From Streptomyces violaceoruber (GTDB lineage Bacteria; Actinomycetota; Actinomycetes; Streptomycetales; Streptomycetaceae), in contig JODI01000001.1 of the NCBI GenBank assembly GCA_000720805.1, positions 186,001 through 250,000 of the forward strand: a DNA stretch of 64,000 bases, read 5' to 3'. The notes under the pieces were generated by a model. The model made no database searches. It was not told where the DNA came from and worked only from the letters and a program-made list of their open reading frames with translations. The translations under genes were made by a program, and so were the position numbers. Of this stretch, positions 8,312 to 17,207 are shown in pieces. Every line of letters starts with the position of its first letter. Positions within the stretch are counted from its first letter, which is position 1.

Positions 8312-9547
8312 ATGAACGACTCACGACGACGCAGAACCACCGCTGCGAGCTGTCTCGCGGTGACCGGAGTCCTGCTCGCCGCAGGGTGCGGGGGCAAGGC
8401 GGCCGGCAGTTCGGCCGAGACCTCCTCGCTGAAGGGCACCCCGGTCAAGGTGATGGTCTGGACGCCGGAGGACACCCAGGGCAGCGCCCAGCCCGGGGTC
8501 CGGCTCACCGCCCAGGCCTACGAGAAGTGGATCAACGCCAACGGCGGCATCAAGGGCGCCCCGCTGAAGGTGCTCACCTGCAACGAGAAGAACAACCCCG
8601 ACGAGGCCGAGAAGTGCGCCCAGCAGGCGGTCGCCGAGAAGGTGGTCGCGGTGGTGGGGTCGTACAGCCTCGCGGGCGACCGCTACATGCCGATCCTGCA
8701 GAAGGCCGGCATCCCCTACATCGGCGGGACCGGTGTCTCGGCGGCGGAGTTCTCCAACCCGCTGTCCTTCCCGGTCAACGGCGGAACCCCGGTGGTGTTC
8801 GCCGCGCACGGCCGGCAGCTGGTGCAGAGCGGCTGCAAGAAGATCACCGGGGTGCGGTACGACGTCGCCGCCGCGGCTGTCGTCTCGCAGTTCCTCACGG
8901 TCGGCGCCGTCTCCGCCGGAGGGGCCCCGGTCAAGGACCTCAAGGTGCCCCTCACCGCCACCGACCTCGCTCCGCAGGTCGCCGCGACCAAGGGCAGCGA
9001 CTGTGTGAGCGTGATCATGGGCACCGCCTCCGGCCTGTTCGTGAAGTCGTACATCCAGTCCGGTGACAAGACCAAGCTCGGCAGCGTCGTCGGCAACCTC
9101 ACCCCGCAACTGGCCGAGAGCACCGGCGGAGCCGGCAGCCCCCTGGAGGGCGCGGCGATCACCGGCTACTTCCCGCCGACCTCCGACACCGCCTGGAAGG
9201 ACTTCCTCGCAGCCACCAAGGGCGACAAGGACATCGACACCAGCAACGGTGCCAACGAGACGACCTGGGTGGCCTTCAAGGTCTTCACCGAGGCCGCCAA
9301 GAAGCTCCCGACGATCACGGCGAAGGCCCTCGTGCAGGAGCTCGACACCACCCCGGGCATCAGCACCGGCGGCCTGACCCCGCCGCTGAGCTGGAAGGCG
9401 TCCACGGCCCTGCCGATCAAGGGCCTCAACCGCATCCACAACACCACCGCCACCGAACTGACGATCCGCGACGGGAAGATCGAGTGGGCCAAACCCGGAT
9501 CCACCTTCGTCGACGTCCGCAAGGTCCTCACGGCCCTGTCCGGCTGA
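8312..9547 (+). CDS. Liv-type ABC transporter substrate-binding lipoprotein
   Basis: 411 residues. The N terminus carries an Arg-rich n-region, a hydrophobic segment and the lipobox LAAGC at about residues 22-26, so the protein is lipid-anchored outside the membrane. The rest is a type-I periplasmic-binding fold of the LivJ/LivK family (AYEKWINANGGIKG, VVAVVGSYS). GGAGGAACC precedes the ATG. It heads an operon with livF and the LuxE/LuxC-like genes and should deliver substrate to the fused permease encoded divergently. The ligand is unknown; the family spans amino acids, amides and aromatic or short-chain acids. Confidence 0.9.
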   Translation: MNDSRRRRTTAASCLAVTGVLLAAGCGGKAAGSSAETSSLKGTPVKVMVWTPEDTQGSAQPGVRLTAQAYEKWINANGGIKGAPLKVLTCNEKNNPDEAEKCAQQAVAEKVVAVVGSYSLAGDRYMPILQKAGIPYIGGTGVSAAEFSNPLSFPVNGGTPVVFAAHGRQLVQSGCKKITGVRYDVAAAAVVSQFLTVGAVSAGGAPVKDLKVPLTATDLAPQVAATKGSDCVSVIMGTASGLFVKSYIQSGDKTKLGSVVGNLTPQLAESTGGAGSPLEGAAITGYFPPTSDTAWKDFLAATKGDKDIDTSNGANETTWVAFKVFTEAAKKLPTITAKALVQELDTTPGISTGGLTPPLSWKASTALPIKGLNRIHNTTATELTIRDGKIEWAKPGSTFVDVRKVLTALSG

Positions 9548-9558
9548 GGAGCAGGCCC

Positions 9559-10293
9559 GTGCCCGACACCGACGCACCCCTGATCGAAGCCCGCTCCCTG
9601 TCCGCCGGATACGGCAGCCGGCCCGTCGTACGCGACCTCGACCTGGAGGTCCGGCCCGGCGAGGTCGTCGCCCTGCTCGGCCCCAACGGCGCGGGCAAGA
9701 CCACCATCCTCCGGGCGCTCTCCGGCAGCCTGGCACCGATGGGCGGCGAGGTGCGCTGGCTGGGCGAACCCGGCCGCGCACCGCTGCACCGACGCGCCCG
9801 GCAGGGCCTGGCGTACGTCGGTGAGCGGGCGGTGTTCACCAGGCTCGACACCGCGGACAACCTGCGGGTCGGCCGGGTGACGACCCGGCAGGCCCTGGAG
9901 CTCTTCCCCGAGCTCGAAAAACGCCTGAGGACGGGCGCGGGCATGCTTTCCGGCGGCGAGCAGCAGATGCTGTCGCTGGCCCGTGCCCTGTGCCGCGAGC
10001 CCAAGCTGCTCCTCGCGGACGAACTCTCCCTCGGTCTCGCCCCGTTGGTGGTCGACCGCCTCCTGCGCGCGGTGCGCGAGGCGGCCGACCACGGCCTCGG
10101 CGCGCTGCTGGTCGAACAGCATGTGCGCAAGGTGCTGGACATCGCCGACCGCGTGTACGTCCTGCACCGCGGCCGCGTCACCATGACCGGCACCCCGAAG
10201 GAACTGCGCGGCAACCTGGACGCGATCGAGTCGTCGTACCTCGCGGCGAACGCGGCCCACGCGGCGGAAAAGACAACCTACGCAACCGACTGA
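9559..10293 (+). CDS. ABC transporter ATP-binding protein, LivF type
   Basis: 244 residues from the GTG at 9559, preceded by GAGGAG 7 nt upstream and 11 bp after the binding-protein stop; the open frame further upstream lies inside the preceding gene. Walker A (LLGPNGAGKTT, about residues 38-48), signature LSGGEQQ and Walker B LLLADE are present. It is the second nucleotide-binding subunit of the Liv importer, partnering the LivG domain of the fused protein. Confidence 0.92.
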   Translation: MPDTDAPLIEARSLSAGYGSRPVVRDLDLEVRPGEVVALLGPNGAGKTTILRALSGSLAPMGGEVRWLGEPGRAPLHRRARQGLAYVGERAVFTRLDTADNLRVGRVTTRQALELFPELEKRLRTGAGMLSGGEQQMLSLARALCREPKLLLADELSLGLAPLVVDRLLRAVREAADHGLGALLVEQHVRKVLDIADRVYVLHRGRVTMTGTPKELRGNLDAIESSYLAANAAHAAEKTTYATD

Positions 10294-10303
10294 GGTGAAA
10301 GCC

Positions 10304-11644
10304 GTGGCAAGCGCACGCGAGCAGATCCGATCCCTCGTCCTCTCCGGCGACACCTTCGACCAAGGCGCCGACGAGCTGAGGGAACTGCAGCTGGAGGCCG
10401 CCCGGGAGACCTTCGCCGCCCACCGCGAGCGGGTTCCGCTGCTGCGCACCCGGGCGGCGGAGACCGGCGTGGACGAGGTCACCGGCCTCGACGACCTCGT
10501 ACCGCTGCTCTTCTCGCACACCAGCTACAAGTCGTACCCCGTCTCCCTCATCACCGCCGGCCGCTGGGACCGTCTGCTGCGCTGGTACACCACCGTGTCC
10601 GCGGTCGAACCCGGCGACGTCGACATGGACGGTGTCCGCGACATCGACGAGTGGACCGACCGCATCAGCGCCGCCGGCCATCGCCCGTACATCACCAGCG
10701 GCACCTCGGGAAAGGTCTCCTTCCTCAACTGCGACGCCAGTGACCTGAGTTTCCTGCATGACATCCTGGAGCACCTCACCTGCTGGCCCGATCCGCTGCC
10801 GGCGAAACCCACCCGCCGCGGCTATCTGCTCGCGCCCGCGAGCGGCCCGATGCGCTCCATCGACGGCTTCCGTTGGCACGCCGACGTCTTCGCACAACCC
10901 GGCGAGACCCGGCTGCTCACCGAGGACCCGATGCGGGTGTCCGAGCTGATGAGCAGCGCGCTGCTGCGCCGCCGGATCGCGGAGGGCACCGCGACCCCGC
11001 AGGAGATCAGCTCCTTCGAGACCATCTCCGGGTCCCGCGAGCAGGAACTGGGCGCGGCCATGGCCCAGATCGTCGACGACATCGCCGCGCACCGCGACGA
11101 GCCGCTGCTGATCGCGGGCATGAACAACCAGCAGTTCACCCTCATCCAGGCCCTGCGCGCCCGCGGCGTACCCGACGGCAGCCTGCACCCGGACACGCTG
11201 GTGCTCAGCGGCGGCGGCAACAAGGGCCGCGCCCTGCCCGACGACTACCAGCAGCAGTTGGCCGCCTTCTACGACGGGGTACGCCGCGTACGCAGCTACG
11301 GCATGACCGAGCTCCAGGGCTCCTGCCTCGCCTGCGAGCAGGGCAACTACCACGTGCCGCCCTGGGTGATCCCCCTGGTCCTGGACGAGCCCGGTGAGAA
11401 GCTGCTCAACCCCGGACACGGTGTCGTGGAGGGGCGGTTCGCCTTCCTCGACGTCTCCCTGGAGGGCCGCTGGGGCGGGCTGATCAGCGGAGACCGGGTC
11501 TTCGTGGACTTCTCGCCGTGCGCCTGCGGCCGCCCGGGACCGGCGGTCCTGCCGGACATCCGGCGCTACGGCGACCTCGGCGGCGACGACAAGATCACCT
11601 GCGCCGCGACACTCGACTCCTATGTGCGGGGGATGATCCACTGA
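10304..11644 (+). CDS. LuxE-like acyl-protein synthetase / acyl-activating enzyme
   Basis: 446 residues from the GTG at 10304 (GAGGTG 6 nt upstream); a GTG at 10295 in the same frame overlaps that site and is less likely. It resembles the LuxE acyl-protein synthetase family, related to the ANL adenylating superfamily: ITSGTSGKVSF at about residue 130 is the phosphate-binding motif and SYGMTELQG the YGxTE-like motif. A cluster CSPCACGRPGP near the C terminus may be structural. In luminous bacteria LuxE activates a fatty acid with ATP and passes the acyl group to LuxC. Here it overlaps the LuxC-like gene by one base, so the pair likely makes an aldehyde from a carboxylic acid; no luciferase gene is present. 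Confidence 0.82.
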   Translation: MASAREQIRSLVLSGDTFDQGADELRELQLEAARETFAAHRERVPLLRTRAAETGVDEVTGLDDLVPLLFSHTSYKSYPVSLITAGRWDRLLRWYTTVSAVEPGDVDMDGVRDIDEWTDRISAAGHRPYITSGTSGKVSFLNCDASDLSFLHDILEHLTCWPDPLPAKPTRRGYLLAPASGPMRSIDGFRWHADVFAQPGETRLLTEDPMRVSELMSSALLRRRIAEGTATPQEISSFETISGSREQELGAAMAQIVDDIAAHRDEPLLIAGMNNQQFTLIQALRARGVPDGSLHPDTLVLSGGGNKGRALPDDYQQQLAAFYDGVRRVRSYGMTELQGSCLACEQGNYHVPPWVIPLVLDEPGEKLLNPGHGVVEGRFAFLDVSLEGRWGGLISGDRVFVDFSPCACGRPGPAVLPDIRRYGDLGGDDKITCAATLDSYVRGMIH

Positions 11645-13032
11645 TGAGCGGTACGACACTCGACGGCACCGCGGCCGGATCCGTGGCCGTCGTCCACGTG
11701 GTCCGGGGCGAGGTCGACGACAGCGCCCCGGTCGACCTCGGCCGGTTCACCGCACCGGGCCTCGACCTGAACCGCCTCGTGTGGCCCCGCACCGAACCCG
11801 GACCCGCCTTCCACGTACCGGTCGCGGAGATTGTCGACCTCCTCGTGGAGACCGGTGAGGCACTCAAGGCGGACCGCGCGGGTCTGCTCGCCGAAGCCCT
11901 GGAGCGGATGGCCCCGGTCAGCCCGCTGCCCGCGGAGGTGCTGGAACGCGCCTACGCCGTGCTGTGGCGCAGCTTCCAGCGGGCCGGCCTGTACGCCCAG
12001 ATCGACCACGAACTCGGCGGGGCGGACGTCCTCGACGGATGGCGCGAGGTGCGGCTGCCCGAGAACAGGATCGCCGCCACCCGCGCGTTCCCGCCCCGCC
12101 TGGTGCACATCATCGCCGGCAACGCCCCCGGCGTCGCGGCGATGTCCGTCGTGCGCGGCGCCCTCACCAAGGGCGTCAACCTGCTGAAGCTGCCCTCGAA
12201 CGACCTGTTCACCGCGACCGCGATCCTGCGCACCATGGCCGGGGTCGCCCCCGGGCACCCGGTGGTGCGGTCGTTCTCGGCGGTGTACTGGCGCGGCGGC
12301 GACGAGGCGGTGGAGAGCGTGCTGTTCCGCCCGCAGTTCTTCGACAAACTGGTCGCCTGGGGCGGCGAGTCCACCATCCGCAGCGCGCTGAAGTACGTCG
12401 GTCCGGGGTTCGAGCTGGTCTCCTTCGACCCCAAGACCTCCATCTCGATGATCGGCCGCGAGGCCTTCGCGTCCGAGGAGAGCCTGGCCCGGGCAGCCGA
12501 CGCGGGCGCCGCCGACGCCACGTTCTTCAACCAGCAGGCGTGCGTGGCCAGCCGCTTCCAGTTCGTCGAGGGATCCTGGGACGACGCCGACCGCTACGCC
12601 GCCCTGCTGTGCGAACGCCTCGCAGTGGCACGGGAGTTCAGCTCGGCCGGCGGTCCACGGGTCGCCGGGGAGCTCCGCGAGGAGATCGACGTCCTGCGCT
12701 CCATGGAGCCCGAGTACCGGGTGTGGGGCGGCTACGACGGCCGGGGCCTGGTCATCCGCTCACCGGAACCCGTGGACTTCCACCCCGACGGGAAGATCGT
12801 CGACGTCGTCCCGGTCGCCGCCCTCTCCGAAGCCGTCGCCCATGCCGGTGTCGCCACCCAGACGGTCGGCGTGTATCCCGACGCCCGCAAGGCGGAACTG
12901 CGTGACGCCCTCGCCTGCGCCGGGGTGCAGCGCGTGGTCTCCCTCGGCAGGGCGGGCGGTATGCCGCCGGGACTGTCCCACGACGGCTTCTACCCGCTGC
13001 AACGGCTCATGCGCTGGGTGAACGACGAGTGA
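11644..13032 (+). CDS. LuxC-like acyl-CoA/acyl-protein reductase
   Basis: 462 residues, starting at an ATG that overlaps the LuxE-like stop. The aldehyde-dehydrogenase-like fold of LuxC is recognisable: [33 protein letters not shown], and an acyl-accepting Cys at about residue 300 in NQQACVASR. LuxC reduces an activated acyl group to the aldehyde using NADPH. The 3' end overlaps the convergent tctA gene by 26 bp (13007-13032). Operon context (binding protein, LivF, LuxE-like) ties the reaction to an imported acid. Confidence 0.85.
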   Translation: MSGTTLDGTAAGSVAVVHVVRGEVDDSAPVDLGRFTAPGLDLNRLVWPRTEPGPAFHVPVAEIVDLLVETGEALKADRAGLLAEALERMAPVSPLPAEVLERAYAVLWRSFQRAGLYAQIDHELGGADVLDGWREVRLPENRIAATRAFPPRLVHIIAGNAPGVAAMSVVRGALTKGVNLLKLPSNDLFTATAILRTMAGVAPGHPVVRSFSAVYWRGGDEAVESVLFRPQFFDKLVAWGGESTIRSALKYVGPGFELVSFDPKTSISMIGREAFASEESLARAADAGAADATFFNQQACVASRFQFVEGSWDDADRYAALLCERLAVAREFSSAGGPRVAGELREEIDVLRSMEPEYRVWGGYDGRGLVIRSPEPVDFHPDGKIVDVVPVAALSEAVAHAGVATQTVGVYPDARKAELRDALACAGVQRVVSLGRAGGMPPGLSHDGFYPLQRLMRWVNDE

Positions 13033-14509
13033 GAGCGCCGAGCTTCTTCAACAGCGGCCAGGCCAGCAGCAGCACGATCACCGCGTACACGCTCACCGCG
13101 AAGGGCGTGTCGACCAGTCCCGTGACGCTGCCGTCGCTGATCTGCAGGGCCCGGCGCAGCTGTTGCTCGGCGTTCGGGCCGAGGATGACACCGATCACCG
13201 CCGGCAGGATCGGCAGGCCGTAGCGGCGCATGCCGAAACCGATCAGGCCGATGATCAGGAGGATCACCAGATCGACGACCTCACCGCCCACCGCGTACGC
13301 GCCGACCGCCGCGAAGAACATGATCCCCGCGTACAGATACGGCCGTGGGATGCGCAGCAGCTTGGCCCACACCGGCGCCAGCGGCAGGTTGAGCGCGAGC
13401 AGCAGCACCATGCCGACGAACAGGGAGGCGATCAGACCCCACACCAGGTCCGGTTCGCGTTCGAACAGGAGTGGGCCCGGCTGGATGCCGTACTGCTGGA
13501 AGGCGGCCAGCATGACGGCCGCCACCGCCGTGGTCGGCAGCCCCAGGGTCAGCATCGACACCAGGGTGCCCGCCGCCGAGGCCGACGCCGCCGACTCCGG
13601 ACCCGCCACGCCCTCGATGGCGCCCTTGCGGCCCCAGTCCTCCTGGTGCTTCGACAGGCGCTTCTCCGTCACGTAGGAGAGGAACGTGGGGATCTCGGCA
13701 CCGCCCGCCGGAATCGCGCCGAACGGGAAGCCGATGAACGGGCCGCGCAGCCACGACTTCCAGGTCCGCCGCACATCGTCGCGGCCGAGCCACGGTCGGC
13801 CCACCGGGATCGGCTCGGCCGGCAGACGCCGCAGGTGCGCGGCGACCCACAGGGCCTCGCCGATCGCGAAGAGACCGACCGCCACGATCACCACGTCGAT
13901 GCCGTCGGCGAGTTGCAGCGAACCGAACGTCAGCCGCTGCTGGCCGGTCATCTGGTCGAGTCCCACCAGCCCGAGCGTCAGCCCGATGAGCAGGGACGCG
14001 AGACCGCGGATGCGGGACGAGCCCAGCACGGACGTCACGGCGATGAACGCCAGCACCATGATGGCGAAGTAGTCCGGCGCGCCGATGTCCACCGCCAGGT
14101 CCGCGACCGTCGGCGCGAGCGCGACCAGCAGGGTCGTGCCGATCAGTCCGCCCGCGAAGTGACCGATGGCGGCGGCCGCGAGCGCCTGCGCGCCACGCCC
14201 TGACTTCGCCATCGGATTGCCCTCCATGGCGGCGACCACGGCGGCACTCTCGCCGGGCGTGTTCAGCAGGATCGAGGTGGTCGAGCCGCCGAACATCGCG
14301 CCGTAGTAGATGCCGGCGAACATGATGAACGCGCCGGTCGGATCGAGTCCGTACGTCACCGGCAGCAGCAGCGCGACCGCCATCGCCGGCCCGATGCCGG
14401 GCAGCACGCCGATCGCGGTCCCGAGCAGCACACCGACGGCCGCCCACAGCAGGTTGACCGGCGTCAGAGCCGTACCGAAGCCGTCCATCAGGGAGGTGAG
14501 GGCGTCCAT
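13007..14509 (-). CDS. tctA: Tripartite tricarboxylate transporter, large permease TctA
   Basis: 500 residues, normal for TctA, with about 10-12 membrane segments. The signature [24 protein letters not shown] near residue 35, the [14 protein letters not shown] loop and [13 protein letters not shown] are diagnostic of the family. It is the last gene of a tctC-tctB-tctA operon; its ATG is one base from the tctB stop. The system uses a cation gradient and an external binding protein to import citrate-like or other carboxylates. The substrate is not predictable. Confidence 0.95.
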   Translation of the reverse strand: MDALTSLMDGFGTALTPVNLLWAAVGVLLGTAIGVLPGIGPAMAVALLLPVTYGLDPTGAFIMFAGIYYGAMFGGSTTSILLNTPGESAAVVAAMEGNPMAKSGRGAQALAAAAIGHFAGGLIGTTLLVALAPTVADLAVDIGAPDYFAIMVLAFIAVTSVLGSSRIRGLASLLIGLTLGLVGLDQMTGQQRLTFGSLQLADGIDVVIVAVGLFAIGEALWVAAHLRRLPAEPIPVGRPWLGRDDVRRTWKSWLRGPFIGFPFGAIPAGGAEIPTFLSYVTEKRLSKHQEDWGRKGAIEGVAGPESAASASAAGTLVSMLTLGLPTTAVAAVMLAAFQQYGIQPGPLLFEREPDLVWGLIASLFVGMVLLLALNLPLAPVWAKLLRIPRPYLYAGIMFFAAVGAYAVGGEVVDLVILLIIGLIGFGMRRYGLPILPAVIGVILGPNAEQQLRRALQISDGSVTGLVDTPFAVSVYAVIVLLLAWPLLKKLGALTRRSPSA

Positions 14510-14510
14510 G

Positions 14511-15050
14511 TCACAGCACTCCCATCAGCGGGCCGCCGGGCAGCGGCACCCCGAGCAGGTTGTTGAAGACGACGTAGGTGACGAGGGACAGCACGGCCGC
14601 GATGAGCGGATCCCGGTCGGTCCGGCGGCTGCCGAGCGCGAAGGCCGCCCCCCAGAACAGCAGCGCGCCCGCGAGGGGGAAGCCGAGCGGCTCGATGAGG
14701 GCGGCCGCGCCGAGGAACACCCCGGTCAGCAGTACCACCGTGCGCCAGTCGGCGGGTTCGGAGAGGTCGACGTCCTCGCCGGTCTCGGCCTGGCCCCGCC
14801 CGCCGCGCAGCACGTCCACGGCGAGCAGCGCGGCGATGACCAGCAGTCCGACGCCGACGACGACCGGCACGGTCTTCGGTCCGACGGGCCCGCGCTGGGT
14901 GAGGTCGACGTCCATGGTGAGCGCGTCGGTCAGGACCAGCACGCCGAGCGCCAGCAGCAGGACGCACACGCCGAGTTCGGAGTGCTCGCGCAGCCACGAG
15001 CGCCGCTCGTCCGACGGTGTGTCGGGAATGTCCGTGGCCTGCGTCGTCAC
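14511..15050 (-). CDS. tctB: Tripartite tricarboxylate transporter, small subunit TctB
   Basis: 179 residues from the GTG at 15050, which overlaps the tctC stop in a GTGA junction. The open frame continues upstream but only through tctC, so it is not coding there. Four hydrophobic segments (for example [19 protein letters not shown] and [20 protein letters not shown]) and the C-terminal [16 protein letters not shown] match TctB proteins, which form the membrane complex with TctA. Confidence 0.93.
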   Translation of the reverse strand: MTTQATDIPDTPSDERRSWLREHSELGVCVLLLALGVLVLTDALTMDVDLTQRGPVGPKTVPVVVGVGLLVIAALLAVDVLRGGRGQAETGEDVDLSEPADWRTVVLLTGVFLGAAALIEPLGFPLAGALLFWGAAFALGSRRTDRDPLIAAVLSLVTYVVFNNLLGVPLPGGPLMGVL

Positions 15051-16033
15051 AGCCCCAGCTCCTTCAGTACCGACACCACGCGCTTGTCCTGGGCGCCCAG
15101 GAAGTCGCCGAACCTCTCGCCGGTCAGGAACGCGTCGTCCCAGCCGTTCTGTTGCAGGGACCTGCGCCACTCGGGGGAGTCGTGCAGCTCCTCGACGAGG
15201 CGTACGAGCTTGTCGCGCTCGGCGTCGGACAGGCCCGGCGGGGCGACGATGCCGCGCCAGTTGGTGAAGTCGACGTCGTAGCCGGACTCCTTGAGCGTGG
15301 GCGCGTCCTGGAGGTCGTCGACCCGTTCCGGACCGGTGACCGCGAGCACCCGCAGCTCGCCCGCCTTGATCTGGTCCAGGTACTCGCCGACGCCGGACAC
15401 CCCGAAGGCGACCTTGTCGCCGAGGATCGAGGCGAGCAGTTCGCCACCGCCGTCGAAGGGGATGTAGTTGACGTCCTTCGGAGCGATACCGGCGGCCCGC
15501 GCCATCAGCATCGGCGCGAGATGGTCCGGCCCGCCGGGCGAGGACCCGCCACCCACCGGGAGCTTGCCGGGGCGGACCTTCCAGGCGTCGACGAGCTGGT
15601 CGATCGTCTCGTACGGGGAGTCCTTGCCGACCACGACGACGTCCTGTTCCTCGGTGAGCCGGGCGATCGGCGTGGTGTCGGCGAGCGTCTTGGGCGCGTG
15701 GTTGGAACGGACGGCACCCACCACACCGAGCCCCATCGACATGGCGAGCTTGCCGTTGCCGTGCTCGCTCACCAGCCGGCTGAGGCCGACGGTGCCGCCG
15801 GCGCCGGGCAGGTTGAACACCTCGACGTTGTGCGTGAGTCCGGCGTCCTCGGCGTTCTTCGCGGCCGTCCGGGCCGTGATGTCGTAGCCGCCGCCGGGCG
15901 TGTTGGGGACCATGAAGCGCAGGCCCGGGATCTGCGTGCCCGTCGCGGCATCGCTGCCGGCCGTTAGCAGCGGCGGTCCCACGAGCACGAGCACGGCGGC
16001 TCCGAGCACGGCGAAGGGGGTGCGCAGGCGCAC
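15047..16033 (-). CDS. tctC: Tripartite tricarboxylate transporter binding protein TctC (Bug family)
   Basis: 328 residues if the GTG at 16033 is used; AGGTGG lies about 8 nt before it. GTGs at 16042 and 16045 are alternatives, so the start is uncertain by four codons. The N terminus is a signal peptide (LRTPFAVLGAAVLVLVG). The mature part has MVPNTPGGGYD, NLPGAGGTVGL and YIPFDGGGELLASILG, all standard in the Bug/TctC family. It binds the carboxylate outside the cell and hands it to TctBA. Confidence 0.92.
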   Translation of the reverse strand: MRLRTPFAVLGAAVLVLVGPPLLTAGSDAATGTQIPGLRFMVPNTPGGGYDITARTAAKNAEDAGLTHNVEVFNLPGAGGTVGLSRLVSEHGNGKLAMSMGLGVVGAVRSNHAPKTLADTTPIARLTEEQDVVVVGKDSPYETIDQLVDAWKVRPGKLPVGGGSSPGGPDHLAPMLMARAAGIAPKDVNYIPFDGGGELLASILGDKVAFGVSGVGEYLDQIKAGELRVLAVTGPERVDDLQDAPTLKESGYDVDFTNWRGIVAPPGLSDAERDKLVRLVEELHDSPEWRRSLQQNGWDDAFLTGERFGDFLGAQDKRVVSVLKELGL

Positions 16034-16130
16034 GAGTGCCACCACCTGTCGGTACGTCGATGAGTTGGGGGGATGCCTCTGGGGAGCGTGACGTGGGCCA
16101 CATGGTGCCGCCGTGCCGCGGGCCTGTCTC

Positions 16131-16142
16131 GCTTCCGGAAGC
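16131..16142. promoter_or_regulatory. 12-bp perfect palindrome upstream of tctCBA
   Basis: GCTTCCGGAAGC at 16131-16142, about 100 bp upstream of tctC and just before the kinase remnant. It could be an operator for the adjacent response regulator, but a 12-bp palindrome is weak evidence alone. Confidence 0.3.
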
Positions 16143-16232
16143 AACGGAGGTTGTGGTCATTGCGGTCAGCGGCATCCGCGCGCTGCACCTGCGCCGCCCG
16201 TCCTTGGACGTCACAGTCGCACCGCAACCCGG

Positions 16233-16436
16233 CCGGGAGGTGTTTCGCGCACGGCTTCACCACCAAGGCCGCCCAGGGGGGCGGAGCGGGGCATCGGTCT
16301 GGCGCTCACCCGCCTGGTCTGCGAGCGTCACGGGGGTGAGATCCCGGTGACCGACACCCCCGACGGGGCCGGGTTCACCGCCCGTATGACCGTCAGCCAC
16401 CTCACCGACGCGGTGGCGGAAGGAGCGCCCCGATGA
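16233..16436 (+). pseudogene. Sensor histidine kinase remnant (C-terminal ATPase boxes only, frameshifted)
   Basis: Only the last ~65 codons of a CitA/DcuS-type kinase survive. Pieces in three frames join into a recognisable C terminus: REV (frame 1, 16234-16242), then FAHGFTTKAAQGG (frame 2, 16244-16282), then ERGIGLALTRLVCERHGGE (frame 3, from 16284) to the TGA at 16434-16436. Two single-base insertions explain the shifts, one in a TTT run at 16243-16245 and one at the G run 16276-16281. The sensor, membrane and phospho-acceptor parts are missing, since tctC starts at 16033. The stop overlaps the response-regulator ATG, the usual kinase-regulator junction. Confidence 0.85.
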
Positions 16437-17161
16437 GCCGTACGGCTGTCACGACCGACACGATCGATGTGCTCGTGGTCGACGACGACTTCATGGTGGC
16501 CAGGGTCCACCGCGCCTTCGTCGAACGCGTCGGGCGGTTCCGGGTCGTGGGGGTCGCCCACACCGGTGAGCAGGCCGCCCACGCCGTCGACGAACTGCGC
16601 CCCGACCTCGTCCTGCTCGACCTGTACCTGCCGGACGTCTTCGGCCTGGACGTCATCCCCCGGCTGCGCACCGCCGGGCACGACTGCGACGTCATGGTCA
16701 TCAGCGCCGCACGGGAGGCCGACACGGTGCGCGGCGCCGTACGCCACGGTGTCGTCGACTATCTCCTCAAGCCCTTCGCGTACGAGGATCTGCGGGCCCG
16801 TCTGGAGCGCTACGCCCAGCAGCGCGGCCGGCTGCTCACCGCCGTGGTGCGCGGCCAGGCCGACGTGGACCGGGTGCTGGCCGGAGCCGCGGTACCGGCG
16901 CCGTCGCTCGGCACGCTGCCCAAGGGGATGAGCGTGGAGACCGCCGCACTGGTCGAGCGCGCGCTCCGGGACGCGGAGGGCTCCCTGTCCGCCGCCGAGT
17001 GCGCGACCTCGGTCGGCATCTCCCGCGTCAGCGCCCGCCGCTACCTGGAGTACTTCCACACCGTCGGCACCGCGGACGTGTCCCTGCGCTACGGGGTCAC
17101 CGGGCGGCCCGAACGCCGCTACCGGTTCCTCGGGCGACCGGAAGGACCGGAGGGCTTCTGA
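16433..17161 (+). CDS. CitB/DctR-family response regulator
   Basis: 242 residues. The receiver domain spans about residues 11-125 with acidic pocket VVDDD and phospho-acceptor Asp at about 63 (LVLLDLYLPD); Lys is in YLLKPF. The C-terminal half has a helix-turn-helix (TSVGISRVSARRYLEYF) of the CitB type found in regulators of carboxylate uptake. The ATG overlaps the stop of the broken kinase gene. Its natural sensor is gone, so it may respond to another kinase, act unphosphorylated, or be drifting. Divergent tctCBA is the likely target. Confidence 0.9.
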   Translation: MSRTAVTTDTIDVLVVDDDFMVARVHRAFVERVGRFRVVGVAHTGEQAAHAVDELRPDLVLLDLYLPDVFGLDVIPRLRTAGHDCDVMVISAAREADTVRGAVRHGVVDYLLKPFAYEDLRARLERYAQQRGRLLTAVVRGQADVDRVLAGAAVPAPSLGTLPKGMSVETAALVERALRDAEGSLSAAECATSVGISRVSARRYLEYFHTVGTADVSLRYGVTGRPERRYRFLGRPEGPEGF

Positions 17162-17207
17162 GGGACTGGGGAGCGGCGTTCTGGGGGGCTGGGGGGCCTG
17201 GGCGATG

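Noticed and set aside
5626..9066. Long forward open frame antisense to the Liv genes
   Set aside because: Opposite the fused Liv transporter; composition is typical of a shadow frame in GC-rich DNA and no motif is present.
10304..13032. A luciferase/lux bioluminescence operon
   Set aside because: LuxC and LuxE relatives are present but no luxA, luxB or flavin reductase is seen in the window, so bioluminescence is not supported.
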